From Coriaria nepalensis (taxonomy: Eukaryota; Streptophyta; Magnoliopsida; Cucurbitales; Coriariaceae), in contig CP114483.1 in the NCBI GenBank assembly GCA_027186245.1, positions 1,560,001 to 1,624,000 of the forward strand: DNA of 64,000 bases, in the 5' to 3' direction. This document shows, one piece after another, positions 1 to 10,422 of this stretch. Every line of letters begins with the position of its first letter. The stretch's first letter is position 1. A program made the translations under genes and the position numbers. The notes under the pieces were generated by a model that searched no databases, was not told the origin of the DNA, and saw only the letters and a program-made list of their open reading frames with translations.

Positions 1-116
1 CTTAGTTTAGCTTCTGCATTCCTCCCTTACTTCTATATTGCTTCGATCCTTAGTATGGCTAACTTAAACGAGTTAATCTATCGTGATTAGAGACCACTGG
101 GCTTGGGCTCATAGAT

Positions 117-505
117 GAGGACATTTGTGATTGGGCTGTTTACGTGGGCTCGAGAAGTAATGACTTTCAAGCTGTGATTGGGCTATGTGTGTGCTGTGAG
201 GACATTTGTGATTGGGCTGTTTCCGTGGGCTCGAGAAGTAGTGACTTTCAAGCTGTGATTGGGCTATGTGTGTGCTGTGAGGACATTTGTGATTGGGCTG
301 TTTCCGTGGGCTCGAGAAGTAGTGACTTTCAAGCTGTGATTGGGCTATGTGTGTGCTGTGAGGACATTTGTGATTGGGCTGTTTCCGTGGGCTCGAGAAG
401 TAGTGACTTTCAAGCTGTGATTGGGCTATGTGTGTGCTGTGAGGACATTTGTGATTGGGCTGTTTCCGTGGGCTCGAGAAGTAGTGACTTTCAAGCTGTG
501 ATTGG
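117..505. repeat. 81-bp minisatellite, about 4.8 copies
   Basis: Copies begin at 117, 198, 279, 360 and 441, each starting gaggacatttgtgattgggc. The last copy stops near 505 where gattgggc becomes gattggcc. The inner copies look identical. The first copy differs at a few bases (tttacgtg for tttccgtg, agtaatgac for agtagtgac). Because 81 is a multiple of three and the unit lacks stops in some frames, long reading frames are open on both strands (128 codons on plus, 133 on minus) with a 27-residue period. I see no promoter or splice signals, so these frames are probably a by-product of the repeat length rather than a gene. Confidence 0.95.
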
Positions 506-540
506 CCCATTTAATTTAGACTACCAGTAAGCACTAGGTA

Positions 541-876
541 GGGAAAAAGATATTAATATTATTACCATATATATTATTAAATAATAATTATTATTTTTGT
601 TTGCATTTATAAGAAGTCATTAACTCAAATATGTAACAGGTAATTTTTTATATATTATTGACAAGTTAAAGGGAAGGAAAAAAAGACTATTAAAATGTGT
701 TTATCCGCACGACCGACTACTATTTGGGTAGAAATAAACTTGTCGTCGACCTCATAAGTCATTATCAGAAACAACATGTCGTTTACCACCATCTTCATCA
801 TGAGTACCCCACTTGTCAGTTAAATTACCTTTGTGGTCACGATGATCACCTTGCATTTGTAATACAATCACGTACG
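541..876. other. Intergenic, AT-rich
   Basis: This stretch is very AT-rich from about 550 to 660. It is the 3' flank of the minus-strand RING gene. I see no gene or recognisable element. Confidence 0.6.
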
Positions 877-1731
877 TTAAACTTCACCAGAAGCCGTGGA
901 GCTGACCTTGATCAAGACATCCCGCAGCCGTTGGATCTCCCTAAACAAATCATCAGTAGGAAGCTGAAATCTACAGCAGGGACACGTGTTCCTCTTCGTC
1001 AGCCACGGCAATATGCAAATCCAATGAAACAAATGCTGACATGGCAACTGACACACATCTCTCCCTTCTTCCATCTCATCCTTACACACCACACAGTAAC
1101 CACCTCTCACCGCCACAGACGGAAGGGAAACCACCGCCACAGCCGACGCTGCCACCTCGATCCCCTTCCCATCGCCACCACCACAACTTCCAATCACAGG
1201 ACCTACAAGTTTCCAACACCTCGTAACAATCTCAATGAATTGAAGCAAAACTGCGCCACTATAAACTCCGTCGGTTACAATGCCTGATAGCGTTAGCAAG
1301 GTGTAGTCAGAGTAGAGATTGACCAGTATCAAACGCCATGATTTGGTGGAACAATGGAGGGCAGTGGGGTGGTGTTGATGGACTTCACAGAGGAGGAGGA
1401 GGAGGACAAGGGCGTCGTGGTCTTGTGAGGTGATGGCAGCGGTGGAGGGGTGGCGTTGGCTGATGGGGTACTGGAGGTGGTGGGTAAGGAGGCGGAGGGT
1501 GGATAGTAGGTAGCGAGAGATAAGGAGGGTTTTGGAGGGAAGAGAGATGAGGTGGAGGTGGTGGAGGGTGAGGGAAAATAGAGTAGGGGAGGAGAGGAGG
1601 GTGGTGAGACGGCGGCGATGGTTGCGGAGATGGGAGGAGAGGGAGTGGGTGAGATCTGAGAATTGTTGAGGAGAGAGAGTGGAGAATGCTGCCATAATCA
1701 TTGACGTTGTTTCTCCTTCCATTATCACCAT
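877..1731 (-). CDS. RING-H2 finger protein, probable E3 ubiquitin ligase
   Basis: Single-exon gene of 284 codons. A RING-H2 finger lies at about residues 210-252: CVVC, a 14-residue spacer, then CQHLFHWIC, then CPCC, giving the C-C-C-H-H-C-C-C zinc ligands. In this family the finger recruits an E2 enzyme and passes ubiquitin to a substrate. The roughly 200 residues before the finger are rich in Leu, His and Ser, with no domain I recognise and no clear membrane helix. A short region after the finger may form a helix. Two ATGs compete (1731 and 1722), and an in-frame TGA lies a few codons upstream of the first. An AT-rich TATA-like stretch sits near 1863-1877. The substrate cannot be inferred. 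Identity as a RING-H2 protein is secure; exact subfamily is not. Confidence 0.85.
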   Translation of the reverse strand: MVIMEGETTSMIMAAFSTLSPQQFSDLTHSLSSHLRNHRRRLTTLLSSPTLFSLTLHHLHLISLPSKTLLISRYLLSTLRLLTHHLQYPISQRHPSTAAITSQDHDALVLLLLLCEVHQHHPTALHCSTKSWRLILVNLYSDYTLLTLSGIVTDGVYSGAVLLQFIEIVTRCWKLVGPVIGSCGGGDGKGIEVAASAVAVVSLPSVAVRGGYCVVCKDEMEEGRDVCQLPCQHLFHWICILPWLTKRNTCPCCRFQLPTDDLFREIQRLRDVLIKVSSTASGEV

Positions 1732-3421
1732 ACGGGATCCTGTGCTCTCTCACTCTTTATCATGCTCACATGCAGGCATGGTCTTCTTAATTAATGGAAT
1801 GTGTGTTCCAGCCTTTCTAATCAGACCTTTCTCTACTTTACGCAATCGCTTTGCCGCAATTTAATATATATATATTTTTGCCTTTGTTCTTAAACCAGAT
1901 TAATTGACGATGTCGTGAGTTGTTAATGAATGGATTAGATGGTCGTGATTATTGCGATTGTGACTCTAATTTGTGAACTTTAATGTTGAAAAGGGAGATT
2001 ATTAAAGATTGTTTTTATGATTAATATCTGATAAAGGGAGATTATTAAAGATTGGTTTTATGATTAATATCTGATTCCGGACATAGTTTTAGTGAGTTAG
2101 TGGCATGCATTTTACTACTTTACAGGTTTACAGCCTCGTTGATGACCATAACATTAGGATGCTTTTTAATTACGGATGCAAACTAGTTCTCTTCTCACAG
2201 AAACATGATTAGTACTACACTACTACTAACTGGCCTCCTCTGTCCAAGTGTGCAAATTAAAGTAGCTTCATTTTCGAGATGGACCCACTAATAATTCTTT
2301 CTTTTCATTATCTTAGATGTAAATGGATGTATCTTTCAACTCTCCCAAATTCACCATCTCTAGCGCAAGAAAACAAGCACAAGAAGAGAAACACAAAACA
2401 AACATTTGGCCCATCAATGGCTATTTCTCATTGTCTTCTTAAAATTGACAGTAATGCAAATTATTGAGCTAGTTTTTAGGTAATGCTGTTAAATTGAGAT
2501 ATATCTTTCATAAATGATTTGGTAAATCATAGATCTTAATTATATATATTAATTTTATATCTACTAATCTACTTAAAAAATTATCTATATCTTTCTATAT
2601 CTTAGATTATTATTTTGGGTGGATCATGGGTTGATGCCACCCGACACATCAGCACCGCCTTAGGCCACGGGGTCAACTAGTCTTCGGTGTAGGGGCCCGA
2701 TTACTGGTGCTTAGTGAGTTAGTCATTGGATCGAACCTTTCTCTACTCTCCATGAACCTTGAAATCATAATCGGGAGACATGATTACGGGCATGCTTCGA
2801 TAGTTTGATTCAATGAAAGTTCGTTGGGCCCTCAGCTGAGTTGTTTTCATATCAGTATATGGGCTTTTGTTGGGCTTCATATACCCAGTTTTCATTACTG
2901 GGCTTAAAATCTGGATCCACATAACTACTTGGGATAAAAAGAATTTAATTGAAATTCTTACTTACAAGTTTCAAATTCACGGCGAGCGTGTCCCATTACA
3001 TTTTTTCTTTGATCTTCCTTCCCTCCATCATGTAGAAGAAGACGAAGGAGGAGAAGAAGAAGAAGAAGCCATTAACGACGCATTCACAAGTTTCGCATTC
3101 TCCTACAGAGTATTCTTTCTTTCTGCAACAGGTTTGATTCATCTGAGAGTGTAACTTGCATCCACTTGATTTCACACATAGCAAGCTGTTTTTTTCTCTA
3201 AATTCTAGGGTTTCTGGCGATGAAATATTTTCCATGGATCTGATTCATACTCGAAATACAAACCTTCCAAGAACTTGAGTTTGTTCCTACGATTTTGATC
3301 TCGAATTCTTCAGTTTAGCAGAAAAATAGATCAAAATGCTGCGATGAACACTATTCCTTATTACTCATGTTTGATGGACATTTTCGCAGCTTGAAGAATA
3401 CTGAAAGAAGATAATTAGAGC
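1732..3421. other. Intergenic: upstream regions of the RING gene and the Tudor-like gene
   Basis: Divergent upstream DNA between the minus-strand RING gene and the plus-strand gene at 3422. Apart from the 43-bp duplication I see AT-rich DNA around 2500-2610 and a more GC-balanced stretch around 2620-2830 of unknown origin. A probable 5'UTR intron of the downstream gene runs from a donor near 3131 (aacag|gttt) to an acceptor at 3389 (ttttcgcag). Confidence 0.5.
1990..2075. repeat. 43-bp tandem duplication
   Basis: Two head-to-tail copies of a 43-bp unit beginning aaagggagattattaaagat lie at 1990-2032 and 2033-2075. They differ at about one base (attgttttt versus attggtttt), so the duplication is recent. 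It sits in the upstream region of the RING gene. Confidence 0.9.
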
Positions 3422-3889
3422 ATGAAAGAAGAGAATTCGGAGCCTTCTTCACACAAAGAGGCGGTATTTGAGCTACCTGGAGAGCCTGCTATGGTGATTA
3501 ATGGTGTCCCCAAACTCTCTCCTAATGACACCGGCCTCTCCATCTCTAACTCTGTTGATGTAGAACAGCATGGAAATTCAGGTTTCGGTGAATGGTTAGA
3601 AGGGAGGGAAGTTAGAAAATTGTTTGGTGATGAGTATTATTCCGGTACAGTTACTGAGTTCGAGAAAGAAACAGGCTGGTACAGAGTGGTGTATGAAGAT
3701 GGAGACTTTGAAGATCTAGAGTGGGATGAGTTGGAAGCCGTGCTATTGCCGATGGATATTACAGTTCCATTGAAAGCCTTAGCGTTGAAGACTCTCAGAA
3801 GAAATAGGAAAATTATTCCTAAATCTGGGAAGAAGATGGCTCGAACCCGATACAAGGGCAGTAATAGAAAGAGAGTTGCAAGTGAATGA
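3422..3889 (+). CDS. Small Tudor-like domain protein with conserved ELPGEPAxVING motif
   Basis: Single coding exon of 155 residues. The start is fixed by an in-frame TAG at 3416-3418. Residues 17-30 (FELPGEPAMVINGV) match a plant-conserved N-terminal motif that I recall from proteins loosely annotated as dirigent-protein-17-like; no dirigent barrel is present here. Residues about 58-105 resemble the Tudor-like module seen in plant PTM-type chromatin proteins (EGREVRKLFGDEYYSGTV, then YRVVYEDGDFEDLEWDEL). The C-terminus is strongly basic (RRNRK, SGKKMARTRYKGSNRKR), suggesting nuclear localisation and nucleic-acid contact. The binding target is unknown. It is convergent with the minus-strand gene ending at 4053, only about 160 bp away. 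Confidence 0.8.
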   Translation: MKEENSEPSSHKEAVFELPGEPAMVINGVPKLSPNDTGLSISNSVDVEQHGNSGFGEWLEGREVRKLFGDEYYSGTVTEFEKETGWYRVVYEDGDFEDLEWDELEAVLLPMDITVPLKALALKTLRRNRKIIPKSGKKMARTRYKGSNRKRVASE

Positions 3890-4052
3890 AGGGCTTTCTA
3901 GTCCATTCATGTGAGGGAAAATGACGTGAAATTTGAGAATGTACTTTACAAAAATATTCATGTAAGAAACAGAGTTGTCAAAAGTAAAACTTATTAAATT
4001 CATGTGTTCATGAAGTTTTCTCTATTGCTAGAAGCAAAGCATCTAATCCATT

Positions 4053-5638
4053 TTACTGGAGAACTTTCATTGAGACTTGATTGTTCAGACTGAAGCCTCG
4101 GTTCTTTGTAAGGAAAGCGTGCATTGCTTGGGTCGGTCAGTTGAAGCGCACCGAAACCAATTTGATGGGGTCGCTGGCCTGCAATTACATGTTATAAAGT
4201 ATAAACAACATTAATAAATCCTTAACCTGATAAACAAGTTGATGGAGGATGAATCATAGTCACATCCAGAGAAGAATCGTTCTACATCTTCTGGGACGGA
4301 ACGAGGCATCCCCTGTAGCAAAACCTCAAATGTGCAGTCAAGTACCCGAAAAAGTATCAGCAAAGCCAAAAACAAACACAAAATCTGAAACAAAATTGAA
4401 ATAGGAAAATGATAAAAGAATGATGCATATGAATATAAATAGTTAACAAGTTTTTATTCCGACAAATATAACCAAAACCACACATAGCATAATAGATCTT
4501 CCCCACAGCAAACATTTGCATCATTGAAATGAAATGATGAACAAAATTAAGAGCACAGTTCTATCTTGTTAACAAACAACAGCTTTGTCCAATAATAATG
4601 AGTTTGTGATTAAGAACTTGGTCTTACAGTTTTCCCATTGTAGGGTGAAAGATCTACCCACTGCGATCAATCAGCCTGAGATCCACAAATTTCAAGGTTG
4701 GGTAAATTTAGAACAACAAGATAAAGACTCTACCAAAATATCAGATGCAAGCAAATGTATCTAAGTGCAGAAATACCCTGTCCAGTCTGTACAAATGACC
4801 CTTCCTTGCAATCAACTTAAATGCATTATCAAACGCCCCACGGGATCGGAACTGCAACATCTTGTTCACAAATAAACCAGAGAAAAAGAAGAAGAAGATC
4901 ATTCGAATAATTATAAAGTTTGATCACATTCAAAGATATCAATATGAAAAAAAAGGAAAAGAGATATACATTTCCATGGGTATAAAACTCCGATTGTAAT
5001 CGACTTTAACATCATCAAGGGTCAGATTACATCCTTCAAGCAAATTGACAATGTCTGTCTTCAATGTATGTCTCGTAATGCCGAGCAACTTCGCATATAC
5101 CAAAGCTGAGAAGAATCAATAGGTATGCTAATTAGAGAGGAGCTTGTCATTATGTTTGGATGGCGAGAAAGTGAAGGAAACTAAAATTGAATCAGAATTC
5201 GGAAACAAGAGCTCGACCCTCTCTTTATAGAATGTGTGTTATAGAAATGAAGCAAAGCTCGAGGAAGACAGTTGCATAACCTCTATTAAACTAAATTGAA
5301 TCAAGAAAAAAAAAAATACTAAATCGATTCCAGCGGACAAATCACATAAATCCTAAACCCTTGCTTCTAGCCCTAGATTCAAGGCATGATGACAGAAAAA
5401 TCAAAATCATCCACATGAAAAATGAATATGAACAGGAATTCCAATCAATACCATTGCCCGGGGTTTCAAGAAAAAGCCCGGCGGCCGACTCCTGCGGCGG
5501 CAGTGGTTGTTCTGCTTCGGTCGAGAACCGTCTCAGAGATTGAGGAAGAAGCAAAGGGAGACCACCATGCTTTTCCCTAATCGTGCAAAACGAAGATTTT
5601 GATCTTAGTGCACTGCGGAGTAAGCTCAGCTTCGACAT
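4053..5638 (-). CDS. Mitochondrial-type small protein, five exons, last exon interrupted by TGA
   Basis: Exons read by hand: 5638-5452, 5105-4970, 4851-4777, 4312-4227 and 4173 onward. The N-terminus MSKLSLLRSALRSKSSFCT is Arg/Ser/Leu-rich without acidic residues, like a mitochondrial presequence. Later exons encode YAKLLGITRHTLKTDIVNLL, FRSRGAFDNAFKLIARKGHL and GMPRSVPEDVERFFSGCDYD, which look like a conserved plant protein with a possible RRM-like C-terminal part; I cannot name the family with confidence. Two oddities: the only GT donor ending exon 2 (after 4970) leaves the frame off by one relative to exon 3, and exon 5 has an in-frame TGA at 4137-4139 followed by 27 good-looking codons to a TAA at 4053-4055. 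Exon 5 keeps frame only if the acceptor at 4174 (ggccag) is used. Either the gene is newly broken, or splicing is unusual, or the sequence has errors. Confidence 0.55.
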
Positions 5639-6159
5639 TTTTTGGGAGGTGAAATGGAAGGAGCCTCTTCTTCAGAAATTCAGGACCTTTTGTAGGTGAA
5701 GGGGAGAGTGACGATGACGTTCTGCCTCTACTACTTTTAAAGTATTATGTGAAATTGGAGGAATGGCCCCATAATTTTAACTATTATATATTATACCCCT
5801 TATTTGTTCTAAAATGCTAAATTTCCCCACATTTTTACTCCAATTTCACACAAAGTAACAGTTTCTATGGAAGTGATATAATATGTATAAGAATAGGTAT
5901 ATGTATTCATCCTATTCCCAATTCGATGTATTCATATATCAAATCATATACATCAGATGAATCTTTTAACACTAAGAGTTGATTGTATTAGAATAATTAC
6001 GCTCTTGTTATGATAAAGAAGTACGAAATGAGTAAATAGTACATAAGATATGAGAGGTAATTAAGAAAAGCTATAGATCCTCATTGAAGATTAAAGATGT
6101 TAAACCCATATACATTATAGATATCATTCTTTTTGTTTTCTCCTTCCTCTTCTAACTCA
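5639..6159. other. Intergenic between two minus-strand genes
   Basis: Upstream region of the mitochondrial-type gene and 3' flank of the PR-1 gene. It is AT-rich. No further gene or repeat is apparent. Confidence 0.5.
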
Positions 6160-6846
6160 TCATAATTTCCTCTGCTGATCATCAGCGGCCGGAACTGTTA
6201 TGCCTCTAGTCATGGAAGAAGAGAAATGTATGTTAAAAGCAACATGTGGTATGTAGTGATTATAATGAACAAATGGGCTACTATGCAAATAATTTCCAGG
6301 AGGATCATAGTTACAGAAAACAAGCATCTCTCCATTATGACATCTAGTTTTTGCACAACCTACTCTAGCAGAATCAAGCCAGACAATTTGTGTGAAATGG
6401 CCACAAGTTTTATCAGCATCACATTGGTTTGTTTTCATGTTGTAATTCTGCTTCTCATCGGCCCATGATTTAACCACTCTTTTTGGCGGCCAATTGTGTC
6501 CGTACTTGGCCCAGAAAATGTTCTCGCCGTACGGGCTATTGGAGTGGATCATCTGGCAATGTGCGGCTTGCTGCGCCCCCCAACGTCTTGCATGGCGGAC
6601 CAACCGGGGGTCCCATTCGAGCAATGGTAGGTTGTATCGAATTCTGTATTTGTTGTGCGCTTCTAGGAACTCCCTAGCGATTTTCCCTGCTTTACGGTGG
6701 TGCCCGATGGGTCTTGAACTATGATGATGTGGTCGGAACATTGGATGAGGAAAAAACGGAAATGTGGCAAAGACGGTGACGTTGAGGAGGGATATGCATA
6801 GTAGTAGGATGGCCGCTAGAAGTGGCAGCGATCGTGATAGTGACAT
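6160..6846 (-). CDS. Secreted CAP-superfamily protein, PR-1-like
   Basis: Single exon, 228 residues from the ATG at 6846; the reading frame extends 13 codons further upstream but without an ATG. Residues 1-28 form a hydrophobic signal peptide (SLPLLAAILLLCISLLNVTV). A Pro/His-rich linker follows (residues about 30-52). The CAP domain spans about residues 53-185 with the family signatures AHNKYR, GENIFW, GHFTQIVW and FCNYDPPGNY. The conserved His of HNKYR, the Glu of GENIFW and the His of GHFTQ are all present, as are six cysteines consistent with three disulfides. PR-1 proteins are secreted defence-associated proteins, and some bind sterols. A C-terminal tail of about 40 residues (HYNHYIPHVAF and beyond) exceeds the usual PR-1 end and looks lineage-specific. 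Confidence 0.9.
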   Translation of the reverse strand: MSLSRSLPLLAAILLLCISLLNVTVFATFPFFPHPMFRPHHHSSRPIGHHRKAGKIAREFLEAHNKYRIRYNLPLLEWDPRLVRHARRWGAQQAAHCQMIHSNSPYGENIFWAKYGHNWPPKRVVKSWADEKQNYNMKTNQCDADKTCGHFTQIVWLDSARVGCAKTRCHNGEMLVFCNYDPPGNYLHSSPFVHYNHYIPHVAFNIHFSSSMTRGITVPAADDQQRKL

Positions 6847-8006
6847 TATGTTTGTTGGGTTGTTATTTTCCGATGGTGGTTCCACTGGCGGCTCAGGCCT
6901 TTTTGGTGTTGATTAGCTGCCTGTGAAGAGCAGCGTCGAAAACCTAAAGGAATGGGAAAGGTTCATTTTAATTCAATATTTTCTTATAGAAGTCCATACC
7001 ATATTTGGATCTCTGTAACAGACAGCTTATTTGTGGTCAGTTTTGTTAATTAGTTAATTTTCTGTTCTTTTTAGTGTATTATCGTTGGAGGTTAAATTTT
7101 CTAATTATTGACGTAAGATAAGAGAGTTTAGAGGTTCAATATTTAGTTATTTACTCGGAGCCAAACATATGTACGGATGTGAAATCTTGTCTTAAACGCC
7201 AAGTCAAGCTTAGTTAGTCAACATCTTTTCTATAGAACAAGCGACAAAAAAATGATAGGCTTAGATGAAGATTAATTTAAATAAAAATTATTTTTTTAAA
7301 TTAATTATTAATTAATTTTAAAATAATAAACATTAAATTTAAACATTAATTCTTTAATATACGCTTAAAAATTAGATAAAAATTAACTGGATATTATTAA
7401 TAATTAAAAATATTTTAAATTTCAATTAAAAAAAAAAAGGATAATTCATATGCAAAACTCTTTGCATATATTCATGAATAGATTTTTTTTTTAAAATTTC
7501 AATATAATTTATTTCTTACCATATCAAATAAGAAATTCGAACTTTAGAGCTATAATTTAAAATTCAAATTATTTCAAAAATTATATAAAATAAATCCATA
7601 TAATTATATGATTTCAATTTAGAAAGAAGGAAGGAACCGCGGAATTACTTGGACACCACGTTAGAGCGCCATCTAGTCATTGATCAACTAACTAACGATC
7701 ATCCCACCATAGATCAACGAATTAATTAAAATTAAAAATAGATTAAGTCGAGCTCCGGATCATCCGCACCGCGAACTGTTCAGTCTTCATCAGCTTCTTC
7801 TCCGCAAAATTGATCTGAGTTTTCTTTTCATTTACCGATCTGCCATAACCTTCGTCGGATAATCGGCGGGGTGCGTAGTACGCACTCCAGTTTTTTTTCT
7901 TCATCGATAATTTATCTCCTTTTACCTTAATCCGCCGCGAACCAGGGAATTTTTGATATAATCTGGGATAAAAATTATAGTTTGTTAGCGTCGTAGTAAG
8001 AGAGCT
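6847..8006. other. Intergenic: PR-1 upstream region and membrane-protein 5' region
   Basis: Divergent region. The stretch 7260-7620 is extremely AT-rich with poly-A/T tracts and may be a decayed mobile element or a matrix-attachment-like spacer; no terminal repeats could be confirmed by eye. The last 250 bp are more balanced and probably contain the 5'UTR of the gene at 8007. Confidence 0.45.
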
Positions 8007-9206
8007 ATGTCGATTTCTTATTTGCCGAGTTCTAGGGCTTCTACGATTTGTCTGGTGTGCTTGCTTTTCCTGAGCTGCTCTCCAGGTAAATTTTCTCAGA
8101 AGGCGAACAAAACGATCTACTTATTCTTCCCTTCTTCTTTTCCTCTTTTCAAAATTTAATTACCTGTTTTATTAGTCTGAACTCTGAATTTCTTCGAACT
8201 CCCTCAAACTTCGAGTGATCAGCTGAATAACTTATAATTTTAGCTCCTACTGTTTACTGTTGTGCGAAATTGATTGTATCTGAATTCGATGAGATTACTT
8301 AAGGTATTGAAAGGGGAAAATAGAAATTCGTTTGTTGAATTCAATCTGTGATTTGCCTACAGCATACACACTATCAGGAGTTGTGACGCTTGACTCAATA
8401 GAAATATATAAGACGCACGAGTGGCTAGCTCCCAAACCTACTGTTTATTTCCAGTGTAAAAATGAAAGCCAGATTATCTTGCCGGACGTGCGAAAAGCTC
8501 ATGTCTTGTACAGTTTCAAGAGTGAAGAATCATGGCAGGTTTGAGTTCAGTTAAAGATTATATAACATCTGTTTTTCTCTCAACAAATTTTTCTTCAAAC
8601 GATCAGATTGTTCGAGTCTTCCTTCTCTGTTCGAAGTGCCTCTTCCCCCCCACCCCCCAAAAAAAGAGGTTATAGTACATTGCTTAAACGGGAATTTGAA
8701 ATTTTGTATCTTTCTGCTACAGCCATTGACAGAATTTACAAGCACAAAATGCAAGCGTTGTGGAATATATGAGAAAGACAGCATAAAATCTGATGACGTG
8801 TTTGATGAGTGGGAGTTATGTCCTACTGACTTTACCGCTCCTGGTGGGAGATATATTCGATTCAAAGACAAGGAATTGAATGCCACTTTTCTGTGCTCTC
8901 AGTGCAAACCAGCAGGTGAGTAATGCAGTCGCTTTTTCTATATATTTTCTGACTGCTAATCTTTGAAATCGTTCTTATAATTCTCTTGACATTTCCCGTG
9001 CAGATTCACACAGTGGAGGAAAGGGAATGAAAATTGCAATAATTATTATCAGTGTTGTTTTAACGGTAGCTACTGCTGGAGTTATTTTTGGTGTTTATAA
9101 ATTTTGGCAGAAGAAGAAGAGGGAGCAAGATCAGGCTCGGTTTTTGAAACTGTTTGAAGATGGTGATGAACTTGAAGACGTATTGAGCCTTGACAACCTC
9201 ACATGA
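8007..9206 (+). CDS. Plant-conserved type I single-pass membrane protein of unknown function
   Basis: Four exons with canonical junctions: 8007-8085, 8363-8538, 8723-8915 and 9004-9206, giving exactly 216 residues. Residues 1-26 are a signal peptide (STICLVCLLFLSCSPA). The luminal or extracellular part (about residues 27-155) begins YTLSGVVTLDSIEIYKTHEW and carries two CxxC pairs (KCKRCG, CSQCKP) plus further cysteines. One membrane helix follows (IAIIIISVVLTVATAGVIFG). The cytosolic tail is short: a basic KKKKR stop-transfer, then an acidic end (LFEDGDELEDVLSLDNLT). The arrangement fits a secretory-pathway membrane protein of an uncharacterised plant family; no enzymatic motif is visible. 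Exon structure is firm because all phases close. Confidence 0.85.
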
Positions 9207-9483
9207 TGAAACTGCAGTTACGTCATTTACTTTAGATTTTTTCTTCTTTTGTACAGCAAGATGATCTTGCAAAAAATTTTGCTCTTGTTATATAGGAAGA
9301 GAAAGAAAAAGACCGAAAAATGGAACGTTGTGCTGTAAATCATGCGAACTAGCTTACACACCCAAGCCGAGATTCAGTGTCATGTTTCTGCAACTATAGA
9401 TATCTTTTAGAAAGCAGATTTCCGCAACATCTTTTAGAAAGCAGATTTATTTCTCCTTATCAATTTAACATTATTGATTATTA

Positions 9484-10023
9484 TTACTTCATTGTTCTTA
9501 GCAAGCAAGGCCAGTATCCCAAAATGCTGTCAAGATGCCCCATATCGGAAAAAAGGTCGCCGTACATTGGTGTGTCTTCTTCTTGCCTGCTATAGTTGTA
9601 AGAATCCTCGACTCCTCCATGGCCAAACCAGGACCTGCAATCAAATGGCTCACAATCCAGTCCCCCAGAATACCTATTATTCTGCTCAAACTGTTCTCCG
9701 TTTTGGTTGTAGATGTCATCTTCTGTGTTCTCCAAACTAGGGCAATCTCCATTATTGCTGCTAGTATCAAAGCAATTGAAGTTGTACTGGTTACAAATGC
9801 CACCACACAGCTCACCCACGTCGAAAGCTTCTGTAGCGGGTTCCCTGTCATCCTCTTCTGTTGAATATGGCGGAAAGATGTTAGTAGAAAAGAATTCCTC
9901 TTGGGAAGGAAAACCAGAAGGAAAAGCCTCTTCACAAGACACAGAAGTGTAGTGATCATTTCCATACTGATTCCAATAGTCATCATGGATCTGTGGTGTA
10001 GACGTTACATTGTTGTATGCCAT
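9484..10023 (-). CDS. Acidic Asn/Tyr-rich plant protein of unknown function
   Basis: Single open frame of 179 residues. The ATG at 10023 is preceded by an in-frame TAA three codons upstream. The product is acidic and rich in Asp, Glu, Asn, Tyr, Cys and Ser, begins MAYNNVTSTPQIHDDYWNQY and ends DMGHLDSILGYWPCLL. The C-terminal block (about residues 145-175) looks most conserved in character, being a hydrophobic segment after an acidic spacer. There is no signal peptide, membrane helix or known domain. A 162-codon frame overlaps it on the same strand, but its content looks like a shadow. It is convergent with the membrane-protein gene, ending about 280 bp from that stop codon. I do not recognise the family. 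Confidence 0.6.
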   Translation of the reverse strand: MAYNNVTSTPQIHDDYWNQYGNDHYTSVSCEEAFPSGFPSQEEFFSTNIFPPYSTEEDDREPATEAFDVGELCGGICNQYNFNCFDTSSNNGDCPSLENTEDDIYNQNGEQFEQNNRYSGGLDCEPFDCRSWFGHGGVEDSYNYSRQEEDTPMYGDLFSDMGHLDSILGYWPCLLRTMK

Positions 10024-10422
10024 TGCTGATTAAAATTGGACACCCTCTAAATTCGGGATAAGTATACTAATTGTTTGTGAACATAATAAGACTTATTATA
10101 TACAGAAGGAAAGGAGAGACCGATTATACCTTTGAGGCTGCCCGATTTAATACCGCTACTCAAATGATCAGAGATTCCATTTTTTCATCTTTCTGTCCCA
10201 TTAGATTTTAGCCACCGACCTAGAGAATATATATTATCGGGAAGAATCTTTTTTTGTATGGAAAGCAACAGAAGATGAAAAGAACAAAACTAAAAAGTAT
10301 CTCAACTCAAAACACTAGCACATGTTTGATATTCCATGTCAAACGAGCAAAGGGTGATAAATCATTAAGAATCAAATGTACATAGAAGCAAATAAACAAA
10401 ACTATTGCAAAAGCTCTCCACT
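10024..10422. other. Short intergenic region
   Basis: Upstream DNA of the acidic-protein gene and 3'UTR of the RS2Z gene. No separate element was seen. Confidence 0.5.

Noticed and set aside
117..505. CRISPR-like regular repeat
   Set aside because: The copies are head-to-tail with no spacers and the genome is a plant nucleus.
109..530. Open frames of 133 and 128 codons on opposite strands
   Set aside because: They follow from an 81-bp tandem repeat whose length is a multiple of three; no promoter, splice or conservation evidence supports a gene.
697..1287. 196-codon plus-strand frame and the 122-codon frame at 1385-1753 (-)
   Set aside because: Both are shadows of the RING-H2 gene, which has the zinc ligands; their own composition is low-complexity.
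9498..9986. 162-codon frame overlapping the acidic protein gene
   Set aside because: Same strand, shifted frame, hydrophobic mixed composition without motif; the 179-codon frame has a clean start and acidic, protein-like content.
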